DNA of 64,000 bases from Pratylenchus scribneri (GCA_030063045.1 JAQSEB010000221.1:1-64000), one strand, 5' to 3'. Shown: positions 43,001 through 45,418, counted from the first letter of the stretch. The notes: generated by a model from the sequence alone, not told the origin. Translations and numbers: made by a program.

Positions 43001-45418
43001 AAACACCGTCGTCAGCAAAACTTGAACAAACAAACACCAAAAAAATTAAATTTTTAACATTGCAAAGCCAAAATTTGTTAAAAACCAAAAACATCAGCCC
43101 GTATAATTCAAAAATTAAATTTTTTTTGTTGACTTTCCCCCAAGCTAGATCGCTTACCAATGCTGATGATGAAGATGCCAACTTTTCGAGAGCTGCTGCC
43201 ATCTTCTTTCCAAATGCTGTTGCCACCATTTTACCACCACTAATTTTGCCGCTTTTCAGCAAACGATCATCTGCCGCCATTTTGTTATCAAATTCATCCT
43301 CCTCTTCTTCTTCTTCCTTCTCTTCATTGCATCCATAGACCCCATCCCAATCACCTCCTTCATCCTCCTCTTCTTCATCCAATCCTTCATCTTCCATCTC
43401 CTCCTCCTCATCATCATCATCAATTTCTTCCGTCTGCATTTCGGTCTCGTCCACTTCGTCTTCATCTTCGGAATAGAGGCCATTCGCACCGGCAGGCTGC
43501 TTTGACTTGACAACAACGGTTGCATTGGTTGAAGATTTGGCAGCAGTCTGAAATTTTATGCAAAAATAATTATTTTTAAATATGGGAAAATTTATATTAA
43601 TAATATTGAATTCATTAATTTAGGACTGATAGAAAAATTGGTTTAATAGAAAAATATCAAATTTTATAGATTTTAATAGTTTTATTTAGTTTAAAAAAAC
43701 TTGAGTTTGAATATTTAAAAAAAAATATTTTTGGTTTAATTACCAAACGTTTTTAGTAGGAAATAAACTCATTTTGGATTTTATTTGCCTTTAAATTTTT
43801 CATAAAATTGTATCCCACCTTTGCACTTTTTAGCACAAATGACATATCGCTATCGCTTGGGGCATTTTCCAGTTTGCCATACTCCTCCTCTTCATCCAAA
43901 TAGTTGTTTTTTCCAACCATTTTCAATGTTGTCGGAGTTGTATTGGCTGTGTTGGATCCAACCATTGCACCTCCTTTAGCCGACTTCTTGATCTCCATCA
44001 TGGGGGTGGTATAGGCCGACATGGTTGAGGATGATCTTTTGGCAATTTCCTTGCGCTCTTTGGGAAGTGCACCGACTGGCAAAGGGACAAGAACAGGCTT
44101 CTTTGGCTGAAATTTTGAAAATAATTTTTAATAATAAATGAGAAAAGGGAATTGGCATTTTTTTCCGGAAATATTGTTATTGTGTTATTGGATTGTAAAT
44201 ATGTTTCATTCCGGAATGAATGTAATGTTTTTTGGATTGTAAATGTGTTTCATCCCAGAAGGATTGTAAATGTGTTTCATCCCGGAAGGATTGTAAATGT
44301 GTTTCATCCCGGAAGGATTGTAAATGTGTTTTGGATTGTAAATGTGTTTCATTCCAGAAGAATTGTAAATGTGTTTCATTCCGGAAGGATTGTAAATGTG
44401 TTTCATTCCAGAAGAATTGTAAATGTGTTTCATTCCGGAAGGATTGTAAATGTGTTTCATCCCGGAAGGATTGTAAATGTGTTTCATCCCGGAAGGATTG
44501 TAAATGTGTTTCATCCCGGAAGGATTGTAAATGTGTTTCATCCCGGAAGGATTGTAAATGTGTTTTGGATTGTAAATGTGTTTCATTCCGGAAGGATTTT
44601 AAACGTGTTTTTGGATTGTAAATGTGTTTTTCCGAAGGGATTATAAATGTATTTTACTTTCCGGAAGGATTGTAAATATGTTTTGGATTATAAAAATATT
44701 TTTCCAGAAAGATAATTGTTTTTTGGATTTTAATATGTTTTGTTCCGGAAGGATTGTTCAAAAATATTTTTTCCAGATACAATTATTAATTAATAATTTT
44801 CTCGATTTATTAGTAAATAAAATTTAACAGAAATAATATTCACCTCAGCCATAACAGGGACACTTTTCTTAGCAATCTCGGTAGGTGGTGCAGCGAGAGC
44901 CTCTGAAATTTTAAATTTACCTAATTTTAAATTTATTAAACAAACCGGCCAATGGACGCGTCATTTGAAAATAAAGCGAGCCAGTGTCATCCGGATTGGT
45001 ACTCCTGAACATTTTTTAAACATTTAAGTAATTTAAGCAAATTTTTTTGTTGACTTACATCATAACATCATCCTTCATGAATTGCTCAAAAGCCTGCTTG
45101 ATATGACCTTTGCCAAAGAATGCACGAACTTCCTGAATTCATAAAATTAATTTTCAAATTTTTAGTCTTTAATTATATTTATTAATTTTTAAGACATGAA
45201 TATCATTTTTTAACAAGTTTTAAAACCTCTTTGTTCAGATAGCTGCCATAATTCTCTAAGTATGACTTTTGCAACTCCCGCAATATGACCGCCTCCTCCT
45301 CAGCGCCACAAAGTGCCAAGCAATTGAGAATTCGGCTACGGCCCTGCAAAATATTTAAAATTAAATTTTAATTAATTTCTTTCCGAATTACCTCGATGAT
45401 TTTTGCTTTGGTGGTCAT
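13041..45418 (-). CDS. Unidentified 639-aa acidic host protein, 12 exons, interrupted by the Maverick in an intron
   Basis: Exons (minus order): 45418-45392, 45343-45227, 45132-45059, 45004-44946, 44902-44844, 44106-43819, 43547-43158, 42688-42392, 42056-41839, 41414-41267, 13492-13346, 13136-13041. All junctions keep frame (640 codons) with GT-AG borders. I do not recognise the family. Residues about 10-75 look like a helical domain, the middle is long and disordered with a Glu/Asp-rich stretch in exon 7 (DDDDEEEEMEDEGLDEEEED), and residues about 530-640 form a second globular region. A LOTUS/winged-helix resemblance of the two ends is only a guess. Intron 10 measures about 27.8 kb because it contains the Maverick; without it, it would be roughly 400 bp. 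Intron 5 holds a 27-bp minisatellite. Whether such a long intron is spliced efficiently is unknown. Confidence 0.8.
13803..13808. repeat. Maverick target-site duplication, left (TAGGAC)
   Basis: Identical to 41177-41182; 6 bp is the Polinton standard. Confidence 0.95.
13809..13872 (+). repeat. Maverick left terminal inverted repeat
   Basis: 64 bp starting AGTAGTATAAAGAGCTTCCT. The first 40 bases are identical to the inverted right end, and 60 of 64 match overall. Positions 30-47 include a near-palindrome (TGATCATCGATTGATCA). Short for a Polinton TIR. Confidence 0.95.
14159..15085 (+). CDS. Maverick cargo: type I membrane protein with proline-rich, YxxP-bearing cytoplasmic tail
   Basis: Exons 14159-14447, 14488-14684, 14728-14911 and 14955-15085 join in frame to 266 residues; intron 2 uses a GC donor. 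Residues 1-16 are a signal peptide. The ectodomain has an N-glycosylation-type NHT/NYS and a repeated DCPIC/NCPIC cysteine motif. Residues about 136-160 (start WIYLGIGVAIG) form one membrane span, followed by KRKKK, as expected for the cytoplasmic side. The tail contains RPPPPNIPPP and tyrosine motifs YDVP (Y207) and YDSP (Y257), which match the YxxP motif bound by Crk-type SH2 domains, besides SH3-type proline stretches. First gene from the left end of the element. No family assigned; a captured receptor or an envelope-type protein are both possible. Confidence 0.6.
15086..15703. other. Non-coding spacer in Maverick
   Basis: AT-rich; 15170-15330 contains degenerate repeats of an AATTAAAA(C/T)TTGGCGAA-like motif. 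TTTATAAATA at about 15645 could serve the next gene as a TATA element. Nothing else seen. Confidence 0.4.
15704..16820 (+). CDS. Maverick cargo: two-DM-domain (doublesex/MAB-3 type) protein
   Basis: Two exons, 15704-16672 and 16710-16820, joined through a GC-AG intron, give 359 residues. DM domains are zinc modules that bind DNA in the minor groove and are best known from sex-determination regulators. The first spans roughly residues 244-295: CTKC, then HH, then CPFRLCPCKHC. The second starts LCQNCRNHDFF in exon 1 and finishes in exon 2 with HVNRCAFKSCKCNLC; only splicing restores it, which supports the intron. The N-terminal half is Pro/Ser/Gln-rich and includes YSPTSPQYSPAYS, close to the RNA polymerase II CTD heptad. 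Between lie about four 15-residue repeats of EMAIIGE(K/E)(E/V)VEKNAN. Probably a nuclear DNA-binding protein of captured origin; targets unknown. Confidence 0.82.
16821..17028. other. Non-coding spacer between convergent genes
   Basis: AT-rich, no ORF or repeat recognised. Confidence 0.4.
17029..17205 (-). CDS. Small basic ORF, 58 aa, unknown
   Basis: ATG at 17205 to TAA at 17029 gives 58 residues (MDRSKSLSCLNLNKTSE...), rich in Lys/Arg, with no domain I recognise. It is intact and stands alone on the minus strand, with the 24-bp minisatellite directly upstream. It could be a minor element gene or a chance frame. Confidence 0.35.
   Translation of the reverse strand: MDRSKSLSCLNLNKTSEICKLFWRLKDVKLGKRSKRCTTPHPAFFKKFGIDIEKEIVL
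17222..17400. repeat. 24-bp minisatellite
   Basis: About six or seven tandem copies of TTTTAATAATTCCGCCTGTTCTGA with G/C variants. Single related copies appear near 17440 and at 18965-19030, flanking the next gene. Confidence 0.8.
17401..17844. promoter_or_regulatory. Upstream region of the 306-aa gene with TATA-like box
   Basis: AT-rich without ORFs. CTATATAAA at about 17804-17812 lies some 35 bp before the ATG at 17845 and is a reasonable TATA element. Nothing else seen. Confidence 0.4.
17845..18958 (+). CDS. Maverick cargo: 306-aa disordered repeat protein
   Basis: Exons 17845-17938 and 18132-18958 join in frame. The N terminus (MDHNYNSSPASPPK) is Ser/Pro-rich, residues about 40-75 are charged and helical, the middle is about 100 residues of imperfect repeats of the type VENGANMENG/VENEANENGMM, and the C terminus is basic then proline-rich (PPPPRPFPLFQPPPP blocks). 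No enzyme or zinc motif. The NAN/ENGAN repeat style resembles the VEKNAN repeats of the neighbouring DM protein, so the two may have related repeat expansion histories. Function unknown; low-complexity scaffold-like. Confidence 0.6.
19146..20737 (-). pseudogene. Decayed RBPMS/MEC-8/couch-potato-like RRM gene captured by the Maverick
   Basis: Minus-strand exon pieces follow the order of this RNA-binding family. 20737-20643 encodes the end of RRM1 (VRFDPEQTQTIRLELARSNT). 20572-20420 is a proline-rich linker with AVAQLAAIQQQ. 20297-20070 and 20052-19860 are Gln/Ala-rich (HAQQAQAGQ). The start of RRM2 follows (PCSTIFIANLG, EEELKNLFGMFQGFS), and 19352-19146 encodes its end (GAPVAFIEYAEVGQAIT ... 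GIRIEFAKT). It is broken: RRM1's first half is missing, an extra A in the run near 20466 shifts the linker frame (the copy at 21105 has one fewer), the exon pair encoding the RRM2 start is tandemly duplicated, and the splice to the last exon does not keep frame. Introns are retained, so capture was at DNA level. Confidence 0.75.
19351..19875 (-). repeat. Tandem duplication of the RRM2 exon pair
   Basis: About 240-260 bp containing the PCSTIFIANLG exon, a short intron and the EEELKNLFGMFQGFS exon is present twice (about 19351-19620 and 19626-19875), with small differences such as a 17-bp insertion in the left copy. Confidence 0.8.
21066..21215 (-). pseudogene. Degenerate second copy of the RRM-gene linker exon
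   Basis: Resembles 20415-20565 over about 150 bp (CTGCGAGTTGTGCGA...AATTGGGGC...TGACAATATGGTTTGGCGG) with point changes and a shortened 3' end. It is a fragment only and has no open frame of its own. Confidence 0.7.
21405..21905. repeat. 47-bp minisatellite in Maverick
   Basis: About ten tandem copies of a 47-bp unit containing CTCAAATTTTGCCTGCCAGT and TTTTTAGCCCTAAAAGACC. Copies decay towards the right end. Confidence 0.9.
22042..22290 (-). CDS. Small zinc-ribbon-like protein, 82 aa
   Basis: Single exon, ATG at 22290. Two CxxC knuckles (CNDCRQKIF and CGECRNKNK, 24 residues apart) suggest one zinc site; the rest is Ser/Asn- and Lys-rich. It is divergently oriented to the polymerase gene, sharing the repeat-bearing spacer 22291-22750. 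TATA-like TATAAATA on the minus strand sits near 22355. Family unknown. Confidence 0.55.
   Translation of the reverse strand: MSNNDESPSSPEITKNNNIKTNWLLMMPKSIYLFALCNDCRQKIFDKKEIDDYGNEGCRVSFSMCGECRNKNKMISNIIKNK
22291..22750. promoter_or_regulatory. Divergent promoter region with about four degenerate 65-80-bp repeats
   Basis: 22385-22650 repeats the theme AATCC(A)ATGCGATTATGAAA - CAATCTTGTTATTA - GAAATATTATG(T/C)CAT - TTATAG. A TATA-like CTATAAAAGC at about 22690-22699 precedes the polymerase ATG by some 60 bp; a mirror TATA serves the minus-strand gene. The repeated blocks may bind an element-encoded or host factor (inference). Confidence 0.5.
22751..27092 (+). CDS. polB: Protein-primed DNA polymerase B of Maverick, 12 exons
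   Basis: Exons 22751-23023, 23062-23741, 23782-24938, 24976-25151, 25188-25444, 25489-25581, 25619-25996, 26025-26403, 26457-26553, 26595-26716, 26756-26825, 26857-27092; introns of 28-55 bp, all GT-AG. The join gives 1305 residues. Replicates the element's DNA using a terminal protein as primer. The N-terminal part has EENCLYYALILA and a CLEC...H...CSRCYMC zinc cluster as in other Polinton polymerases. The 3'-5' exonuclease has YDFET (about 433), GGKFDHHF (about 519) and YGSNDTEI (about 649). Polymerase motif A is FDIISLYP (about 866), B is KLCLNSLWGKF (about 1062) and C is DTDS (about 1164). All catalytic aspartates are present and no frame is broken, so it is probably active. Confidence 0.95.
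27183..28070 (+). CDS. Maverick type I membrane glycoprotein, 295 aa
   Basis: ATG at 27183 lies one base after a TTTAG splice-acceptor-like site. Residues 1-15 are a signal peptide (MALIIFLFILQINGEF). One membrane span at about 245-265 (LIIFYGLELVMVFIALYIL) is followed by a basic tail (KKNKKN). The ectodomain has NGS and NST glycosylation sites and repeated beta-strand pairs such as YDYITKKLYLIKNSKIYNIN and GNYVYIIKSSKIYKK, suggestive of a beta-propeller rather than a class III fusogen. It may be an envelope or receptor-binding protein; Mavericks of other nematodes are known to carry a fusogen, but no sequence match can be claimed here. Confidence 0.65.
   Translation: MALIIFLFILQINGEFIDYKISKDPPNYFDNDYITISKNFASEKLFVYDDVNICSIRINGSFLNAYTQKLMSFERTADSNFEITKHPKQIKLFNCFKYEDYSYIIYKIIDTDETIIIRGKNNKKVFENFLFDDIKYDYITKKLYLIKNSKIYNINMDNFKSIWENTNSTYDKIQMDVVSHLYTDFSDLTIIGNYVYIIKSSKIYKKGIKDIDWNYQFVATTNSEIFNFIFYKPNSFIKSSSTTDLNLIIFYGLELVMVFIALYILNYTRLIKKNKKNDHLSFLMEEIDEKNKQFK
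28164..28544 (+). CDS. PAZ-domain-only protein, 126 aa
   Basis: The protein consists almost entirely of an Argonaute-type PAZ domain, the module that holds the 3' end of small RNAs. From about residue 40: VLRTTHLKYNI, then KITVDQYYFIKHNLVLRYP, then YLPCIAV, then NYFPLEIFEFF. This reproduces the TV-x-QYF ... LRYP-x-LPC ... LPLEV signature of AGO-clade PAZ, with its aromatic residues. There is no N, MID or PIWI domain and no further exon, so it cannot slice. ATG lies 10 bp after an ATTTCAG acceptor-like site; the preceding gene ends 93 bp upstream. Likely captured from a host Argonaute gene. It could bind small-RNA ends and compete with host RNA silencing (inference). Confidence 0.88.
   Translation: MEKTNKNLVKALCEFNKCEPLNLADVIRRNYSENLNFIKSGVLRTTHLKYNITICPDFITNRKASCLFSHRGFKKITVDQYYFIKHNLVLRYPYLPCIAVKGGGTHKNYFPLEIFEFFDIEDLKLN
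28659..29111 (+). CDS. Cysteine-rich protein, 150 aa, unknown
   Basis: N terminus CKCGLQSTEG...CHC, then YYCCVCAAH, and C-terminal CERC...CGRH, so at least two zinc sites are likely. The middle is basic and helical. An ATTAG acceptor-like site lies 7 bp before the ATG. In the plus-strand series after the polymerase. Not assigned to a family. Confidence 0.6.
   Translation: MSEPIKKCKCGLQSTEGPNKCHCLIMNSTIATKNNAVLEKNCIRYYCCVCAAHPMIKNAIKSNKKGKNFDKKGLILFLIKQYNWYMIWKYQRFDTLAVATANATDEIVDDLKIYCERCLFRTLESPTALRFEKDNEDFHFAITICGRHDK
29223..29555 (+). CDS. Coiled-coil small protein, 110 aa
   Basis: ATG directly follows an ATTCAG acceptor-like site (AG at 29221-29222). Residues about 75-110 form a leucine-heptad coiled coil (LEMEKRILQQKINEMKEQIV). 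The stop is 1 bp from the convergent protease gene. Function unknown; possibly an oligomeric structural protein. Confidence 0.55.
   Translation: MLREYFSGTIREKFFTIFSYFLQLKFPILEIMKKLDDNTKMFESVDAVEVIFFKEGGKQFVIEFNSSELFDIMDATVKKNQIHNLEMEKRILQQKINEMKEQIVLLENTI
29557..30000 (-). CDS. Adenain-like cysteine protease of Maverick
   Basis: 147 residues. Catalytic set of the adenovirus-type/ULP1-like protease: His52 in GEHWVGFF, Asp68 in EYFDSYADKP, oxyanion Gln96 and nucleophile Cys103 in QSPFSDSCGHFCVYF. It matures capsid proteins in adenovirus relatives. Last gene of the minus-strand morphogenesis block, 33 bp after the capsid gene, and converging on the coiled-coil gene. Confidence 0.93.
   Translation of the reverse strand: MNSIQIDSILKKNCHTKKYFKGVYSSNNIPLLSKYPHCFIANTERKGTKGEHWVGFFVNNEKNIEYFDSYADKPNEDITKYLSNFLEIKMNNHTIQSPFSDSCGHFCVYFIFNRCIGINFKEIIKNLLNSKNTIDLLVKFFVSLLIK
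30034..31464 (-). CDS. Major capsid protein (double jelly-roll type) of Maverick
   Basis: 476 residues. Identification rests on position next to protease, pVI-like and penton-like genes, length, beta-rich sequence, and the C-terminal DDGYEIIVMGEFDGII...ITSDGQV typical of Polinton MCPs. The N-terminal half contains a short low-complexity loop (PAVPAQGDNPAIPAVPA). In known relatives this protein forms the trimeric hexons of an icosahedral virion. No frame damage. Confidence 0.85.
   Translation of the reverse strand: MTTLKKIDRLSAEGIENSLAIFELPPTNVAINKTTTRELLPLAALNDSGPYTFRLFADNQFPDLSRTWLYLATRIEKKVGDEWVPIKVTPEIPAVPAQGDNPAIPAVPANEDDKHVGVIQNFGQSFIRQMTMNISNVEVFNSGIHYAYRSYILHELGLSHETRRALHEAGCYYPDDLDQNKETNKGFVARAARFANGQTCETLVRLNFDLGNQELLMLSNSDIIITIHRNSDDFLLLCPYYEKDVNGAAQEVSAANHANYRLKVLDMRLYCKTVDVTQSLNNAISRHLETNAAKYPIRRIEMRSLFVGKGRTDLAWNCFTSIVPRRLIIGFVSNDAYSGRKSLSPFKFEHANVRSICAEANGNTYPNVAYNLDFSENKFIRAFTDLYSGLGMDNIDRTISIGMPKFMTSHCFFVIPLTSTLEDSPGFETIRNSTTTIKVQFNEPIKDDGYEIIVMGEFDGIISIDKDRIITSDGQV
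31465..31566. promoter_or_regulatory. Short spacer between capsid and pVI-like genes
   Basis: About 100 bp, AT-rich, with TATTTATATT-like sequence near 31500 that could be a late promoter for the capsid gene. Confidence 0.3.
31567..31908 (-). CDS. pVI-like minor virion protein, 113 aa
   Basis: Contains the Polinton/adenovirus-type pattern: a Gly-containing segment YQRGFGVFTNTILPGIARF, then amphipathic helices with AKNIASTAGQEGIAAGSKI and a basic Ala/Lys-rich end. Such peptides are membrane-lytic or cementing cofactors processed by adenain. Its ATG abuts the stop of the penton-like gene (31909). Confidence 0.55.
   Translation of the reverse strand: MTHIYIDPDKLDWSGFLSSQEGTGKYFVGTKYQRGFGVFTNTILPGIARFLMPIAKNIASTAGQEGIAAGSKILGDISQGKDIKESLAEHSKQSLQNIATRCVAKVKAKIAGL
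31909..34230 (-). CDS. Penton-like minor capsid protein with a large disordered insertion
   Basis: 773 residues. N terminus (NFYTVLPSNTAIEGNKTSNY ... NWSVALSSIIYP) and C terminus (IQISKQLAYILGFR ... VNFHWGNIILTLHW) match the two halves of Polinton minor capsid/penton single jelly rolls. Between them, about 450 residues are charged, coiled-coil and Gln/Glu-rich with three copies of a PEIIAAV(Q/E)EF-like motif (around residues 125, 390 and 450). The usual protein is much shorter, so the insertion is an expansion. The stop is one base before the start of the pVI-like gene. Would form capsid vertices. Confidence 0.75.
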   Translation of the reverse strand: MDNFYTVLPSNTAIEGNKTSNYTVRLPEPLNLDSNWSVALSSIIYPISFTSLGTQEDQFITLKNEIGGEEKIPIPAMNFLSISNLEKGINDAIMAYEKESRTLAKRSILENEGQLRSPERIQETPEIIAAVQEFQRRNAGEGNVTQENTNQSNDLTQAAINLEDQKKLLAAQRAIEKAFNQCVALASQVETWAQLARAKRQKSERLRRKFPDVGQELYNDLLSIANTIQDKAVLIAEETKIAANAKNKVIEFKESQNVREARKVADIAKKAEQNARKLANEAGRLFAGTPERNYQDGVEQITNKIEFLINSVTEPSEKDEGESTMIEQPMPVPQYPSDHPKLQNQGKTEGQAEISINNEREGQTQNNNNEKEGEIQTTNEGELKTQTRIEESPEIIAAVEEFKKRKEEERKRKEGTTESSKPQATATSQQPATVLSQDESGSADATLQKIEEPKEIIDAVNKFRKDKEQEKSTIHLPAAPLFPPKTKVDVPKPQLPVIESSDEEYEWLKPKTTVIKEEKKIEKSSKNNWIISQSTEEIELLPQKKITEYVNKKPEPIRIKGFFIPEETENEEDLSSLPELPKPQALVSASHTDEKGRDLTIPEQVHLSLMNRLKKIGKMAKIPSDPTQRVQFRYDMVYQKFTVLMQKNIKSIQISKQLAYILGFRTNVNIVGGDTAEYMPDLSGGVKQLYIYAPKLIENTMVGDELVPLLRVVNVQGKPGEIVESIYSSEFHHRLQSKRITEISIEVRTSAGELVNFHWGNIILTLHWKRSFF
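34232..35314 (-). CDS. Retroviral-type integrase with C-terminal chromodomain
   Basis: 360 residues. The catalytic core has Asp82 (WQCDLCIFD), Asp144 (YYSDAGVEF) and Glu179 (GVVERANR), an exact D,D-35-E arrangement. A chromodomain occupies about 320-360 (FVRWVGYSEKHNSWIKES), which in related integrases steers insertion to chromatin. The enzyme cuts and joins element ends to target DNA with 6-bp stagger, matching the TAGGAC duplication. Its start overlaps the end of the upstream gene by 16 bp. All catalytic residues intact. Confidence 0.97.
   Translation of the reverse strand: MGKTLKENILHDIYYNLDSPASYAGINKILVEARKKNKNISLKDVKNFLSKERTYTLFKPRRIRFKRLRTIPTGLNTDWQCDLCIFDSIKKENDDNAYLLVCIDVLSRKIYVAPARTKKSEDMINSFNQIFEKSKILPNKYYSDAGVEFQAKKMLNYFREKNIIKHVMYSPNLHAGVVERANRTIKGRLYKYFSEKNTTRWIEIIDKIVNGINNSINRTIGMKPNSVNYENSHELLERVYKSNKDENANPKFKIGDIVRITKEKTKFDKGYLPNFTDELFKIIKVSLTDPPSYRIADLEDNKIESVFYEQELVLTTKDTTYRIAEVIKTRKRKGIKELFVRWVGYSEKHNSWIKESDLVN
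35299..36195 (-). CDS. Conserved Maverick protein, 298 aa, basic C terminus
   Basis: N-terminal helical part (MIPEVEYLALLSMMKGDDPL ... WLFKQKRKLRELIEG), a Ser/Thr/Pro-rich linker, and a conserved-looking C-terminal domain (FTKLMNYVGKNKEKLGIN ... GGSNYVDVLKYLSG) ending in a Lys-rich tail. Proteins of this design sit between ATPase and integrase in many Polintons, but the role is not established; a virion core or DNA-binding role is plausible. Overlaps the integrase start by 16 bp. Confidence 0.6.
   Translation of the reverse strand: MKNAKKMIMIPEVEYLALLSMMKGDDPLRTEKALVDAKIHQNLSNKKISEDIKAKKYDWLFKQKRKLRELIEGKPQKVVVENLPPAPNIPPYMGINQEQKNKIEIPEKTPIRKDRQRRNLTESVSTIQSVTPESASSSGRDRSQSEIYSSEYDTPKQTTKSQSKTPSQTATTSTYTKSPSPITPKSFTKLMNYVGKNKEKLGINSDGSILTNFKKPVGGSNYVDVLKYLSGQLSTPPKGHTFLKAKLSKDPEFIKMFGQIGKGKKTKKLVVVKLNPIKTPGLKRNKINTFKPKLWAKL
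36197..36547 (-). CDS. Small Maverick protein with hydrophobic C-terminal helix, 116 aa
   Basis: Basic helical N terminus (KSQKRKLARYADFYRSIARS) followed by Gly-rich GSGIALGAILVPVLAELA, a hydrophobic stretch that may insert in membrane. It lies between ATPase and the 298-aa gene with 1-bp spacing to the latter. Probably a minor virion component; no named family assigned. Confidence 0.55.
   Translation of the reverse strand: MYEFSPYIKENVEFLKKLASTKSDKKKNALLLTASAEQILAIVEICANILKFNFALTKSQKRKLARYADFYRSIARSKTEKSARNRIQQGSGIALGAILVPVLAELAAHLVQKIVN
36583..37197 (-). CDS. FtsK/HerA-type packaging ATPase (A32-like)
   Basis: 204 residues. Walker A GATGSGKT at 12-19 and Walker B LLLILDD at 78-84. A conserved VIFVTQSLYG stretch around residue 110 fits the sensor/Gln motif. 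In Polintons and adenovirus-like viruses it pumps DNA into the capsid. Part of the compact minus-strand block. Confidence 0.93.
   Translation of the reverse strand: MFNAPFTLILCGATGSGKTKWLLKFLNHTEELINPPPVKILYCYGEMNESIITLKNKGIETYNGLPDIEFIKSQEKPLLLILDDLMLNMKNDFIDLLFTRGSHNWNTSVIFVTQSLYGRDIKTARANSHYLVLMRNPSAQLHVRTLGSQLFPRRLNYFMDSYNDATKEPFTYLVINMHPNAPEYLRLSTNIFPNENITIYLPTD
37200..37370 (-). CDS. Zinc-ribbon miniprotein A, 56 aa
   Basis: ATG 37370, stop 37200, 2 bp before the ATPase start. CCNFCPCHYHYCSKCKK is followed by CPKC. Paralogous to the next upstream gene: both share CCNFC-x-CHY and CPKC at similar spacing. Likely a small zinc-binding protein; function unknown. Confidence 0.6.
   Translation of the reverse strand: MENCDHSIKCCNFCPCHYHYCSKCKKMLQQFTILSTFVNLENYIKCPKCFDFVLIK
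37386..37577 (-). CDS. Zinc-ribbon miniprotein B, 63 aa
   Basis: CCNFCFCHYLNCKYCNKKG then CPKCGG. First gene of the minus-strand block and paralogue of the 56-aa gene 15 bp downstream. A role as early regulator is a guess. Confidence 0.6.
   Translation of the reverse strand: MCEFKCCNFCFCHYLNCKYCNKKGLMYFIYDKNEVKCPKCGGPMRSEVKRNKGYIKENYIHES
37670..38264 (+). CDS. 171-aa Ser/Asn-rich protein, three exons, unknown
   Basis: Exons 37670-37763, 37803-38077 and 38118-38264 keep frame with GT-AG introns of 39-40 bp. The N-terminal two-thirds are Ser/Asn-rich and disordered; the last exon gives a short helical part (LTGQTPDQLYVTKQAHKYME). It starts 92 bp from the divergent minus-strand block, so the spacer 37578-37669 probably holds a bidirectional promoter. 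No family recognised. Confidence 0.55.
38371..38607 (+). CDS. 78-aa protein with Cys-Pro cluster, unknown
   Basis: ATG lies 5 bp after a strong CTTTTTAG acceptor-like site. Asn/Gln-rich start, then a C-terminal PPCSCIPPAICNCPR motif that may bind metal. Frame is open upstream of the ATG, but the splice-acceptor-like site argues for the start given. Confidence 0.45.
   Translation: MSNNGQNSSNQNPNNPQQGFRIDTTENGRYLINPVGLQAINNENREMVLNIYRQPPCSCIPPAICNCPRVLKTKNMNN
38721..39290 (+). CDS. F-box-like N terminus plus RING-like zinc domain, 189 aa (copy 1)
   Basis: The first 25 residues (KLQNQLLYELACFIPYKRE) resemble an F-box start (L-P-x-E-L...I-x-x-F-L). The C-terminal half has CTYCFEW, then C-x6-H-x2-H-x2-C spacing and CLLCNPLYD, a RING- or related zinc-binding pattern. 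It is clearly paralogous to the next gene (shared GPILSS/GPLLSS, WYW(D/N)MP, C-x-LCNPLYD/C-LICSPLYD). Start follows TTTTAG by 2 bp. With SKP1 encoded just downstream, a substrate receptor of an SCF-type ligase is suggested (inference). Confidence 0.55.
   Translation: MTRKLQNQLLYELACFIPYKREREISETIGEYLAEISKIKNGPILSSSILKHYIKNNWSRVKENRKKKIEALAKSMKEIGRIDSFDKRCDQIFILSDLRWYWDMPIEKDDLLLCTYCFEWDRSDFKEFTLCINNVHTIHKNCSRNCILKRLFNDDYCDHATYDHELYSPDLCLLCNPLYDHPPQYNYLA
39372..39860 (+). CDS. F-box-like N terminus plus RING-like zinc domain, 162 aa (copy 2)
   Basis: N terminus LPNQLIAEMAKFIHYKST fits the F-box consensus better than copy 1. C-terminal zinc pattern CSICFKW ... HTQHEEC ... CLICSPLYD. Starts 3 bp after an ATTTTAG acceptor-like site, 81 bp after copy 1. 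Same reasoning and same limits: the F-box call rests on about 20 residues. Confidence 0.58.
   Translation: MPLKLPNQLIAEMAKFIHYKSTYIDQDEELYDYLDHPKKGPLLSSKALSIPNANILRKVREKRHIKCIELANEMRNLLDGKMHFRQAFDNTRYRYYLLSELGWYWNMPRKNEETLCSICFKWGVYDSNQFQICNKTKAHTQHEECLKTFPHCLICSPLYDQH
39973..40679 (+). CDS. SKP1: SKP1-like protein, five exons, 180 aa
   Basis: Exons 39973-40044, 40083-40301, 40345-40465, 40506-40579 and 40623-40679 join in frame; introns 1 and 2 use GC donors. SKP1 links F-box proteins to cullin in SCF ubiquitin ligases. Family landmarks in order: VRKIKCSTGEGEIIE, MMQSRTFKDM, FPLNDITKICFGKIVEWLDN, VWFKFTDWEC, LKELFLAADYLDI, SAEQIMNKSPEEIRQML, DIPEEEKDAIREE. Length is normal and no domain is missing, including the C-terminal F-box-binding helices. 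It starts 112 bp after the second F-box-like gene and its stop overlaps the stop of the convergent last gene by a few bases. Captured from a host skr/SKP1 gene with introns. Confidence 0.9.
40676..41110 (-). CDS. 144-aa protein at right end of Maverick, unknown
   Basis: Opens 3 bp inside the right TIR and runs inward. An internal Met at 41038 is an alternative start. Basic N terminus, then a part with NCSTRELLNGLIQTYG and a C-terminal CPPGEECLNKCTRCQ cluster. Only frame across this stretch; no family recognised. Confidence 0.45.
   Translation of the reverse strand: MKNLRICLRRAYISKRIRNSFKLKMNALDYFLDFHNCSTRELLNGLIQTYGSNLQLPRYRCAHPRGKIFYHIKEIKILDIVPSNSEHLLCLCIPNKIDNSFYNESLFEDGTIYNEFFYLHLEDIIICPPGEECLNKCTRCQDNN
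41113..41176 (-). repeat. Maverick right terminal inverted repeat
   Basis: Inverted copy of 13809-13872 (4 mismatches), followed directly by the TAGGAC duplication. Confidence 0.95.
41177..41182. repeat. Maverick target-site duplication, right (TAGGAC)
   Basis: Identical to 13803-13808. Confidence 0.95.
44172..44760. repeat. 27-bp minisatellite in host-gene intron 5
   Basis: About 20 copies of GATTGTAAATGTGTTTCATC + CCGGAAG with C/T and G/A variants; some short units lack the second half. Because 27 is a multiple of three, both strands show long spurious open frames with a periodic peptide. Confidence 0.95.

Noticed and set aside
44152..44646. Long plus and minus open frames over 44.15-44.65 kb
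   Set aside because: Caused by the 27-bp minisatellite in an intron.
13041..45418. LOTUS/OST-HTH domain in the host protein ends
   Set aside because: Only loose helix pattern; no residues specific enough to call it.
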